A DNA stretch of 46,154 bases from JAJPXC01 sp964562375 (GTDB lineage Bacteria; Bacteroidota; Bacteroidia; Bacteroidales; Muribaculaceae): contig CAZLSW010000023.1 in the NCBI GenBank assembly GCA_964562375.1, positions 1 to 46,154 on the forward strand, in the 5' to 3' direction. Below the pieces are notes generated by a model. It saw only the letters and a list, made by a program, of their open reading frames with translations. It had not been told where the DNA came from and ran no database searches. The stretch's first letter is position 1, and the number at the start of each line of letters is the position of its first letter. Shown one piece after another: positions 1-5,716 of this stretch. A program made the translations under genes and the position numbers.

Positions 1-23
1 CGCTTCCACAACAGCTTTGAGCC

Positions 24-1562
24 TTATTTTATCCTGCAAAATGACCTATAAGTCTTGATTTCTTGGATGACTGTGGAGCCGTGTTCGATGGCCTCGAGCA
101 TGTCGAAAATCTTGTCGCTCCAGCCCGCGATCAACGTCACATCAGGGCGCGCCAACCTTATCGGCGACTGTCCGTAGCCCAAAAGGTCGAAGAGGTAGAG
201 CCGCGCGTTGGGCGCAATTTTCTTGTAGGTGGCCCAGGAGGCGGAAAGGATGTCAGAAGTGCCAGTGGAGTTCCACATCTGCATGTCAGTGAACATCATC
301 ACCTTGTCGGCGACAATATTGTGGTCGATTAGGTAGTTAATCACCTTAAAACCGTTGGTTGAGAACCCCACCTCGTTTTGGTATTGGTAGGTTGCTTCCA
401 CGTTGGCAAGGATGTTGACTGCCGGCAAGTTGACCACTTTCCAGGTGTCACCAAAGATACCCGACACCACTTGCTTGCAACGGCTCTTAAGCATCATAGC
501 CAACAATAGGCCGATATCGTAGTTGCGAATGGAGCTACGAGGGCTAAGGGGTTGATGCATCGATCCGGAAACGTCGGCAGCCACCACCACACGCGTGTTC
601 TCATCGAAGCCGGTGATGTTCTTGGCGCTATGACCAAGGGCGATTTCAAGCGCCTCGAGCATATGCTGTGTCCACATGCCGGGTACCTTGGAGATCTCAC
701 GGTAAGCGGCAAGGTAGCGGAAAGGCAACTGCTTGCTGCGAAGAACGGCGCGCTCGCTGGTGAGGGAATCGCTCACACGTGTCATGGTCTCCGACGGCAT
801 TTCCTTACATTGTAAAATATTGCGGAGGTTGCGCATCAAGGCCATGTAGCCGAGCTTGCCGCTCTCGACAAGTTCTTGCCACTTCTGGCTTACGACGCGC
901 TCCTTGGCCTCATCTGAGTCATACTCCTTTTGTCCGAGAGCCGAAAGTTCCACCTCCCAGGTGTAAGGAGTCTCGAGGGCTTCGGCGGCGATTTTGTCGA
1001 AAATAGCCTGCTGAGCCTCGTCCTTGCCCTTGGGATGGGTGAGGAAGAGAGCGTCGCGCAGCTTCACAGCGCGGTTGTCTCGGTTGTACTTGGCAAACTG
1101 GTATTCGTCGAACCGGTTGAACGCCATTTGCAATCCGTTCTGGATCTGGCGTGACAAGCGACCGAGCTTCTTCTCGCCCGAGCTGGGATTGCGCCACTGG
1201 TAGCAGGTGAGGAGCTCCATAATCTCGTCAGCACGCTGCACGACACCGTTGACGGCACGTGCCACCAAGTCGTCACCGTTATGCTTGCGAGCCAGCTCCA
1301 CGACAAGTAACAGTGGCACACTGCGCAAGTTCATCCTCTGACGCGTGTATACCGCCAATTGAGCCACAAACCGGTCGTCGCAACGCTTCACTAGCTGGCA
1401 AATACGCTCAATGCGCTCGTCGACCTTCTCATAGAACATCGGCGACAGCGACGCGGTGACGACCGCCGTGTAAAGCTCCATCTCCGCGGACATGGCGAAA
1501 GCCTCCGTTCCCTCGTGGTTGGTGATTCTTTCGGTCGTGCTGACCATAGCATTGAAGTTCAT
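24..1562 (-). CDS. rsr: Ro60/TROVE-domain RNA-binding protein (Rsr)
   Basis: 512 aa. The N-terminal ~320 residues are a helical-repeat TROVE domain, the ring that binds Y RNAs and the ends of misfolded or structured RNA. The C-terminal part is a von Willebrand A fold with an intact MIDAS start (DVSGSMHQ near residue 330) followed by the FTDMQMW segment. Length matches bacterial Rsr (~500-530 aa). Known family role: Rsr binds Y RNAs, works with 3'-5' exonucleases such as PNPase in RNA decay under stress, and often sits beside RtcB. Here two Y-RNA-like genes lie immediately upstream on the same strand, the nearer one ending about 30 bases before the start codon, and rtcB lies beyond them. Expression is probably driven from the palindrome-containing promoter at 1939-1974. 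The identification is firm; cellular partners are inferred. Confidence 0.93.
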   Translation of the reverse strand: MNFNAMVSTTERITNHEGTEAFAMSAEMELYTAVVTASLSPMFYEKVDERIERICQLVKRCDDRFVAQLAVYTRQRMNLRSVPLLLVVELARKHNGDDLVARAVNGVVQRADEIMELLTCYQWRNPSSGEKKLGRLSRQIQNGLQMAFNRFDEYQFAKYNRDNRAVKLRDALFLTHPKGKDEAQQAIFDKIAAEALETPYTWEVELSALGQKEYDSDEAKERVVSQKWQELVESGKLGYMALMRNLRNILQCKEMPSETMTRVSDSLTSERAVLRSKQLPFRYLAAYREISKVPGMWTQHMLEALEIALGHSAKNITGFDENTRVVVAADVSGSMHQPLSPRSSIRNYDIGLLLAMMLKSRCKQVVSGIFGDTWKVVNLPAVNILANVEATYQYQNEVGFSTNGFKVINYLIDHNIVADKVMMFTDMQMWNSTGTSDILSASWATYKKIAPNARLYLFDLLGYGQSPIRLARPDVTLIAGWSDKIFDMLEAIEHGSTVIQEIKTYRSFCRIK

Positions 1563-1591
1563 AACTGGGTGTTGTTTAAAAGATTAAAAAC

Positions 1592-1703
1592 AAGCAAGGC
1601 AACAGGCGGACAGGCCCAATTGTCGGATTCGAACCGGATCATACACCCCAAATGTATTGCTTACCATTAGCTACGAAGGAATCCTATCCTACGGCACTTG
1701 CTT
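1592..1703 (-). ncRNA. Y-RNA-like RNA 2 (YrlA type, tRNA-Pro-like module)
   Basis: About 112 nt, read on the minus strand. The 5' end AAGCAAG pairs perfectly with the 3' end CTTGCTT (1592-1598), followed by a short T-rich stretch (1581-1590). Inside lies a tRNA-like module in normal order: D-arm (1659-1671, loop containing TGGTA), a five-pair anticodon-like hairpin (1641-1657, loop TTTGGGG, which would read UGG) and a T-arm with loop TTCGAAT (about 1624-1636). T-stem and acceptor pairing are poor, so this is not a working tRNA-Pro. The 13-mer GCAAGTGCCGTAG at its 5' end (1689-1701) is identical in the neighbouring RNA 1. Location directly before rsr supports a Ro-bound Y RNA. Ends are approximate. 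Confidence 0.7.
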
Positions 1704-1711
1704 TTAAGAGT

Positions 1712-1838
1712 GGCAAGGCGACATTCGGGAAGACTTCTCCTAATGTTCTACCAACTGAACTACCTCTTACGAGGGCTGGACTCGAACCAGCGACCCATAG
1801 GTTACTGAACGAAGTATTTCTTCTCTACGGCACTTGCC
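1712..1838 (-). ncRNA. Y-RNA-like RNA 1 (YrlA type, permuted tRNA-like module)
   Basis: About 127 nt on the minus strand. The closing stem is GGCAAG (1833-1838) with CTTGCC (1712-1717). The internal module has tRNA parts in permuted order: T-arm GCTGG-TTCGAGT-CCAGC (1775-1792), then a four-pair acceptor-like stem CCTC/GAGG capped by a GUAA tetraloop (1763-1774), then U8-A9-like TA, then a D-arm GTTC-AGTTGGTA-GAAC (1745-1760). The anticodon position opens into the long stem carrying the 5' and 3' ends. Bacterial YrlA RNAs are known to carry a tRNA-mimicking module next to the Ro-binding stem, which fits. It shares GCAAGTGCCGTAG (1825-1837) and the 3' motif GCCTTGC with RNA 2. Exact ends need RNA data. 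Confidence 0.78.
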
Positions 1839-1842
1839 CATG

Positions 1843-1915
1843 TTGCGGGAGCAGGACTCGAACCTGCGATCTTGAGATTATGAGACTCAAATGCTAGCCA
1901 CTGCACCATCCCGCT
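1843..1915 (-). tRNA. Initiator-tRNA-Met-like element (CAU), possibly a Y-RNA processing tRNA
   Basis: Read on the minus strand the 73 nt fold as a tRNA: acceptor AGCGGGA/TCCCGCA with an A1·A72 mismatch, D-arm GTGC...GCAT, anticodon loop CTCATAA (CAU), T-arm GCAGG-TTCGAGT-CCTGC and discriminator A. An unpaired 1-72 position and the CTCATAA loop are hallmarks of bacterial initiator tRNA. However, the anticodon stem lacks the three consecutive G:C pairs of true tRNA-fMet, and the 3' end continues as CA instead of CCA. It lies about 20-25 bases after the likely transcription start, and RNA 1 begins five bases after it. It may be a genuine tRNA-Met, a relic, or a tRNA mimic that lets RNase P and RNase Z release the Y RNAs. 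Confidence 0.6.
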
Positions 1916-1938
1916 CTGTTAATGTTCTCTTGACACTG

Positions 1939-1974
1939 CAAAATTAGAAGCCAAGTACGACATCTTTTGTCGTA
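1939..1974 (-). promoter_or_regulatory. Promoter with operator-like palindrome for the Y-RNA/rsr unit
   Basis: Minus-strand TAATTTTG (1939-1946) matches the Bacteroidetes -7 box TAnnTTTG. Nine bases upstream is TACGACA-TCTTT-TGTCGTA (1956-1974), a perfect inverted repeat with 7-bp arms and a 5-bp centre. It sits where the -33 element would be. The same repeat at the same spacing precedes rtcB. Initiation would fall about 5-8 bases past the box, so the tRNA-like element would be the first part of the transcript. Confidence 0.7.
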
Positions 1975-1997
1975 GTGACAATAATTTTTAAAAAAAT

Positions 1998-3170
1998 TTA
2001 TTCGCCTTTGATCACTGCCAGGGGTACCAGCTCCACGATAGGATGCACAAGGTCGCTCTCGAGAGCAATCACCTCGTCGATGTCCTTATAGGCCGAGGGT
2101 GCCTCGTCAAGGCCATTCTTGCGCATACCATGGATAATGCCCTTGGCGTCCATCGCGGCGCACTCCTTCTTCAGCGAGAGCGTGCGGAAAGCCTCGTTGC
2201 GGCTCATGCGACGCCCGGCACCATGGGAACAACTCATGAAAGAATCCGGATTGCCCAACCCCTCCACGATATACGACTTAGTGCCCATCGAGCCGGGGAT
2301 TATGCCGATTTCACCCGCCCGAGCACGCGTGGCTCCCTTACGGTGAACTATCACATTCTTGCCGAAATGATTCTCCCAAGCCGCATAATTATGGGCAATG
2401 TTGATCATCGGCTCAAACTCTACATTGGCCCGAACCTCACGGAACCCCTCCATCACGCGCTCCATCATCGCCCTGCGATTGGCGAAAGCCAACGCCACGC
2501 AAAACTCCATCTCGCGCATGTAATCCTTGCCCAGATCCGTCTCTATCGGGAAGAATGCCAATCCGGGCAACGTATCGGAATACCAACGCTCACACCACGT
2601 TTCGGCCAACTTATTATAATAATTGGCCACCGTAAGTCCCACATGCCGGCTACCCGAGTGGATCATCGCCCATACATCGTCGGTGGCCGTGTCGCGCTGG
2701 ATCTCGATGAAATGATTCCCGCCCCCAAGCGTGCCGATCTCCTTGAGCATAGCCGCCTTCTTGTCTCTGAGGAACGGCAACGAATCGAGATCGATATCCG
2801 CCGGCAACAACGATTCATTCACCGCCTTCGTCTGGTGGTCGAAACCCAAGGGAACGGTCTTGCGGATATAGCTCATAACACCCGTAAGATCACGGCGCTC
2901 AAGATCAGAAGCTTTCAGATTTGTCTTGACGGCACACATACCGCAACCGATATCCACGCCCACAGCATTGGGTACCACCACACCCTTCGTGGCCAGGACG
3001 CCACCGATAGGCATTCCCTTGCCGGCATGAGCGTCAGGCATAATCGCGACGTGCTTGAAAGCAAACGGCAAAGACGCCAGATTAATAATCTGAGCCAAAC
3101 AAGAATCCTCAACCTCGTCGAGCCACATCTTAGCGGGCAATCTAGTGCCCATCACTACTTTCTTAATCAT
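1998..3170 (-). CDS. rtcB: RtcB RNA ligase (3'-phosphate RNA ligase)
   Basis: 390 aa, the usual size of short bacterial RtcB (E. coli 408). RtcB joins RNA 2',3'-cyclic-phosphate or 3'-phosphate ends to 5'-OH ends using GTP and Mn2+, repairing tRNA and rRNA cut by ribotoxins. Visible signatures are PDAHAGKGMPIGG (about residue 45), GVDIGCGM (metal-binding Asp and Cys, about residue 73), HSGSRHVG (about residue 170) and SHGAGRRMSR (about residue 312), whose His is the guanylylated residue. The C-terminal AYKDIDEVI is also typical. It is transcribed toward the Y RNAs and rsr, an arrangement seen (in another order) in enterobacterial rsr-yrlA-rtcBA operons. No rtcA or rtcR is present here. Control is probably through the palindrome promoter at 3191-3226. 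Confidence 0.96.
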   Translation of the reverse strand: MIKKVVMGTRLPAKMWLDEVEDSCLAQIINLASLPFAFKHVAIMPDAHAGKGMPIGGVLATKGVVVPNAVGVDIGCGMCAVKTNLKASDLERRDLTGVMSYIRKTVPLGFDHQTKAVNESLLPADIDLDSLPFLRDKKAAMLKEIGTLGGGNHFIEIQRDTATDDVWAMIHSGSRHVGLTVANYYNKLAETWCERWYSDTLPGLAFFPIETDLGKDYMREMEFCVALAFANRRAMMERVMEGFREVRANVEFEPMINIAHNYAAWENHFGKNVIVHRKGATRARAGEIGIIPGSMGTKSYIVEGLGNPDSFMSCSHGAGRRMSRNEAFRTLSLKKECAAMDAKGIIHGMRKNGLDEAPSAYKDIDEVIALESDLVHPIVELVPLAVIKGE

Positions 3171-3190
3171 AATTTTTACATTTTACGACG

Positions 3191-3226
3191 CAAAGATACC
3201 ACCTCACTACGACACCTATTGTCGTA
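3191..3226 (-). promoter_or_regulatory. Promoter with operator-like palindrome for rtcB
   Basis: Minus-strand TATCTTTG (3191-3198) fits TAnnTTTG. Nine bases upstream lies TACGACA-CCTAT-TGTCGTA (3208-3226), identical in both arms and in spacing to the site before the Y-RNA/rsr unit. The flanking CAC on one side is shared as well. A further half-site-like TTTTACGACG occurs at 3181-3190, downstream of the box. The leader to the rtcB ATG is only about 15 bases. Confidence 0.7.
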
Positions 3227-3370
3227 ATCGTGAAAAAAATACACCCGTTCCTCCCTTTCACCCCAAAAACAACGGCTCCTCCCTCCACCCTCAACGACTC
3301 CACCCTCAACGACTCCTTCCTCCACCCTCCACCCTCCAAGAGCAAAAAGAACAAAAAAATCTCTTAAAAG
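3227..3370. repeat. Intergenic stretch with a 15-bp tandem repeat
   Basis: No gene is seen between the rtcB promoter and the tRNA-Lys promoter. The stretch is pyrimidine-rich on the plus strand and holds two perfect tandem copies of CTCCACCCTCAACGA (3283-3297 and 3298-3312), followed by degenerate CTCCACC units to about 3338. Function is unknown; it looks like a simple-sequence expansion. Confidence 0.55.
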
Positions 3371-3401
3371 TTGGCCATTTCAAAAAATATGCCTACCTTT
3401 G
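3371..3401 (+). promoter_or_regulatory. Promoter for tRNA-Lys
   Basis: TTG (3371-3373), 20 bases, then TACCTTTG (3394-3401): a textbook Bacteroidetes -33/-7 arrangement. Predicted start near 3407 leaves a leader of about 87 bases before the tRNA, containing GC-rich potential hairpins. Confidence 0.7.
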
Positions 3402-3493
3402 CAACGCTTTTGAGGACGGCCCGATTAAAGCCGGGTCAAGTGGCCGAGACAGCCCACGGCGTCTGGCTGGCTCACTCCTCAGGGCACAAGGGA

Positions 3494-3566
3494 GATTCGC
3501 TAGCTCAGCTGGTAGAGCACAACACTTTTAATGTTGGGGTCCTGGGTTCGAGCCCCAGGCGGATCA
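3494..3566 (+). tRNA. tRNA-Lys (UUU)
   Basis: 73-nt cloverleaf: acceptor GATTCGC/GCGGATC (one G-T pair), D-arm GCTC-AGCTGGTA-GAGC, anticodon arm CAACA-CTTTTAA-TGTTG with anticodon TTT, T-arm CTGGG-TTCGAGC-CCCAG, discriminator A. CCA is not encoded. It has its own promoter and is followed by an intrinsic terminator. Confidence 0.97.
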
Positions 3567-3572
3567 CAAGAG

Positions 3573-3609
3573 ATGACAACTAATTGATAATCAATTGGTT
3601 GTCATTTTT
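3573..3609. terminator. Intrinsic terminator after tRNA-Lys
   Basis: ATGACAAC (3573-3580) pairs with GTTGTCAT (3598-3605), with a further AATTGAT/ATCAATT pairing inside, followed by TTTT. A strong hairpin plus T-run seven bases after the tRNA end. The reverse strand also offers T/A-rich flanks, so it could work both ways. Confidence 0.85.
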
Positions 3610-3746
3610 AGTTTTGGGGATTGAACCCAGGACCTGGATCATGACCATTCCTTCATTACCAAGATAGTTAATGAGCTGCTTATAAGGGAATTATAGTCAC
3701 TAGCCACGACGTTTAATCGCAATAAGAAACCATTGGGGCAAGTTGT

Positions 3747-4279
3747 TTAACGCACGTTTTTGGCTACCATTTGGCTACCATCCGGTATGCATTTGGATAC
3801 GTGTTTTAACACCCTTATCGCTTTAACATTGACATCCATATGATCGCCCACAAGACACGCCCATACCATCGCGATACATACCATCGCCACAAGGCGCGAC
3901 ACCCGTTGCAGGTCGCGCAGGTGCGTTCGCTCAAGGTCGAGGTCAGACGACTTCATGGCCTTGAAGTAGGTCTCGATCTCCCAACGCCGGCCACAAGGCA
4001 GTCGATGCACCCCTTCCCGAAGATCTTCACGAAACGCTCCATCAAGGCGATGCGCTCAGTGTGGTTAGAGTTGCCCCGCTTGGGCAAAAGGCTGAACATA
4101 AGGGGAAACGCGATGCCCTTGTAGGAGTAGTAGGTGGTTTGGGCAGTAGTGTAGGATTGTTGGATTTGGAAGTGCGGGAGAGTGACAGTCTGGACGAAGT
4201 TGCCTCGGTCCCAGACGCCGGCGATGTAGACCATGGAGGTCATGACCTCGCCTCGGGAGCTGAGGATTTGTCGATTCAC
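3747..4279 (-). pseudogene. IS4-family transposase remnant
   Basis: Two overlapping minus-strand frames carry consecutive parts of one IS4-type DDE transposase. The first (3953-4279) encodes a core segment with GIAFPLMFSLLPKRGNSN and ERIALMERFVKIFGKGCIDCL, the stretch leading to the second catalytic Asp. The second (3747-4010) encodes RWEIETYFKAMKSSDLDLE, which matches the catalytic-Glu (YREK-like) region. Between them the segment around the second Asp is lost and the frame shifts, and the N-terminal third is missing. Together under 180 residues remain of a normal ~370. No terminal inverted repeats were identified. The element is dead and abuts the stop codon of the ATPase gene. Confidence 0.82.
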
Positions 4280-5529
4280 TACATGTCTTCAAGCGTTAAG
4301 AGGCGAGGCTCTATATCGAAACGGGATAAGATGGCATTTGAAATGTGGGCGATCTTGTCCATGAAAAGATGATGGTCGTAGTTTCGTTTCTGACGTTTGA
4401 CCTCGACCACCATGGCCTGTTTGCCGTCAGCACTGATGCCCACAAGGACAATCTCATTGGCATCTTTACCTTTTTTCCGTTCCCACCAAGTACCAATAGC
4501 TGAAAATTGGAGGCTTTCCTCCATACGCTGCTTAAACCAGCGCTCCAACATCTTACCCGAGAATGTGTTGTAATCTTTCTCGATTATTTGTCTCAAAAGG
4601 GGAAAGTTGCCGATTTCCACAATGGACGTGTTCTTGTCATAATAACAGAACCAAAATTTCAGGAAATTGTCCATTATCTCGTACCGCACTGTCTGGCTAC
4701 GGGGTTTCGACATTATCGGTCGTTGTCGGTTGATCAACGCGTAGTCCTCGATGAGCCGGTTCAACTGGCCTCCAATAGTTATGCCCAAAGCTGCCTCGAT
4801 TGCCGATTGGGTATTGACTCCCGAGGCGATGCAGCTGAGAATTGAAAAATAGATTCCGTAGTCCTTGCCAAACTCCTCGATAAGCAGGTTTTTGCCCTCG
4901 GAGGTAAAGGGGGAGTTTTCCCTTACGATGTAATCCAACATCCCGGGTATTGAGAGATCAGTGTTCTCGCATAGCAATTCCATGTATTTAGGCACCCCGC
5001 CGGTGAAGGAGTAAAGCGCAAGCAGTTCATCGTTATTGTAGCTCGGCCGGAAATCCCCCAAGATTTGCTTCAACACAGGGGTCTCGAACCCACGCAAACG
5101 GATGATATTGTCGGCCCTGTTGAACAGCGGCTCTTTTGCGTCCTCAAAGATTTTGTGCATCATGGTAAATACCGACCCCATAAGTAATAGATTGACGTGA
5201 GTGTGGTGCCGGTATTGATCCCAAATGTTTTGCATATCACAGAACACTGAAGGGTTGACTCTCTCAAACTCCTGAAACTCGTCAATTATGAGGTTGAATT
5301 TCTTATCCTTAGCGAGTTCCAAAAGCAATTGAAACAGCGTACGGAAATTCTTGATTTCCGATGGGATGAAGCAATTGAGAGAAGTTGAAATTAACTGCGA
5401 GAACTCGGCACAAAGGGAGGCCTCGCTCTTGCGACTTACGAAAAGGTATACAGTGGGTTCTTCTCCCCTAGTGGCTTCCCGGGCAAGTGATGTCTTCCCG
5501 ATACGACGACGCCCTGTCACCACAGTCAT
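4279..5529 (-). CDS. Archaeal-type AAA ATPase (DUF234-like C-terminus), N-terminally disrupted
   Basis: 416 aa from the first in-frame ATG. Walker A is GRRRIGKTS (about residues 6-14), Walker B is NLIIDEFQEF (about 115-124), and a sensor-like LLLMGS follows. A winged-helix middle and a C-terminal nuclease-like segment with VEVKRQKR resemble the DUF234 domain of this family. These P-loop ATPases are common in Bacteroidetes and Archaea as stand-alone genes of unclear, possibly selfish or regulatory, function. The usual start (M...NR..ELSEL, about 25 residues before the P-loop) is visible upstream as ELSELHRIQRLSFEQYSR in frame, but a stop codon precedes it. The ATG and asparagine-arginine codons that should begin it are in another frame (about 5578-5598), pointing to a small deletion. 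Translation from 5529 would omit part of the first strand. Confidence 0.8.
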   Translation of the reverse strand: MTVVTGRRRIGKTSLAREATRGEEPTVYLFVSRKSEASLCAEFSQLISTSLNCFIPSEIKNFRTLFQLLLELAKDKKFNLIIDEFQEFERVNPSVFCDMQNIWDQYRHHTHVNLLLMGSVFTMMHKIFEDAKEPLFNRADNIIRLRGFETPVLKQILGDFRPSYNNDELLALYSFTGGVPKYMELLCENTDLSIPGMLDYIVRENSPFTSEGKNLLIEEFGKDYGIYFSILSCIASGVNTQSAIEAALGITIGGQLNRLIEDYALINRQRPIMSKPRSQTVRYEIMDNFLKFWFCYYDKNTSIVEIGNFPLLRQIIEKDYNTFSGKMLERWFKQRMEESLQFSAIGTWWERKKGKDANEIVLVGISADGKQAMVVEVKRQKRNYDHHLFMDKIAHISNAILSRFDIEPRLLTLEDM

Positions 5530-5615
5530 TCTTGAATACTGCTCAAATGACAGCCTTTGAATGCGATGAAGCTCGCTTAGCTCCGATTAACGGTCATAAA
5601 ACTTCATTTGACAAA

Positions 5616-5656
5616 AACTTTGTAACCGCCGTTACCGTAACGGCGGTTACAAAGTT
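5616..5656. terminator. Perfect 41-bp palindrome, probable terminator
   Basis: Two 20-bp arms are exact reverse complements around a single C: outer AACTTTG/CAAAGTT and inner GTAACCGCCGTTAC/GTAACGGCGGTTAC. On the minus strand it is followed by TTTTTG, so it can terminate the operon ending at 5717. Each arm contains an internal inverted GTAACNGCNGTTAC-like repeat, which also fits a protein-binding site or a mobile palindromic repeat. Confidence 0.6.
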
Positions 5657-5716
5657 AAAAATAATTTTGGAAATCACAAAATAAATATTTTCCGCCACAT
5701 AGAGAATGTATAACGC

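Noticed and set aside
1592..1703. True tRNA-Pro gene
   Set aside because: T-stem and acceptor do not pair; the end-paired stem shared with RNA 1 fits a Y RNA better.
3187..3207. Sigma-54-like -24/-12 pair (GG-N10-GC) at the rtcB promoter
   Set aside because: The equivalent at the Y-RNA/rsr promoter has an 11-base spacing, and both fit TAnnTTTG better; no RtcR-type activator is in the window.
2043..3227. 394-codon plus-strand open frame inside rtcB
   Set aside because: Antisense to a clear RtcB with complete motifs; codon composition is a shadow of that gene.
3617..3628. T-arm-like sequence (GGGTTCAATCCC on the minus strand) after the tRNA-Lys terminator
   Set aside because: The surrounding bases do not complete a cloverleaf; it may be a tRNA fragment or chance.
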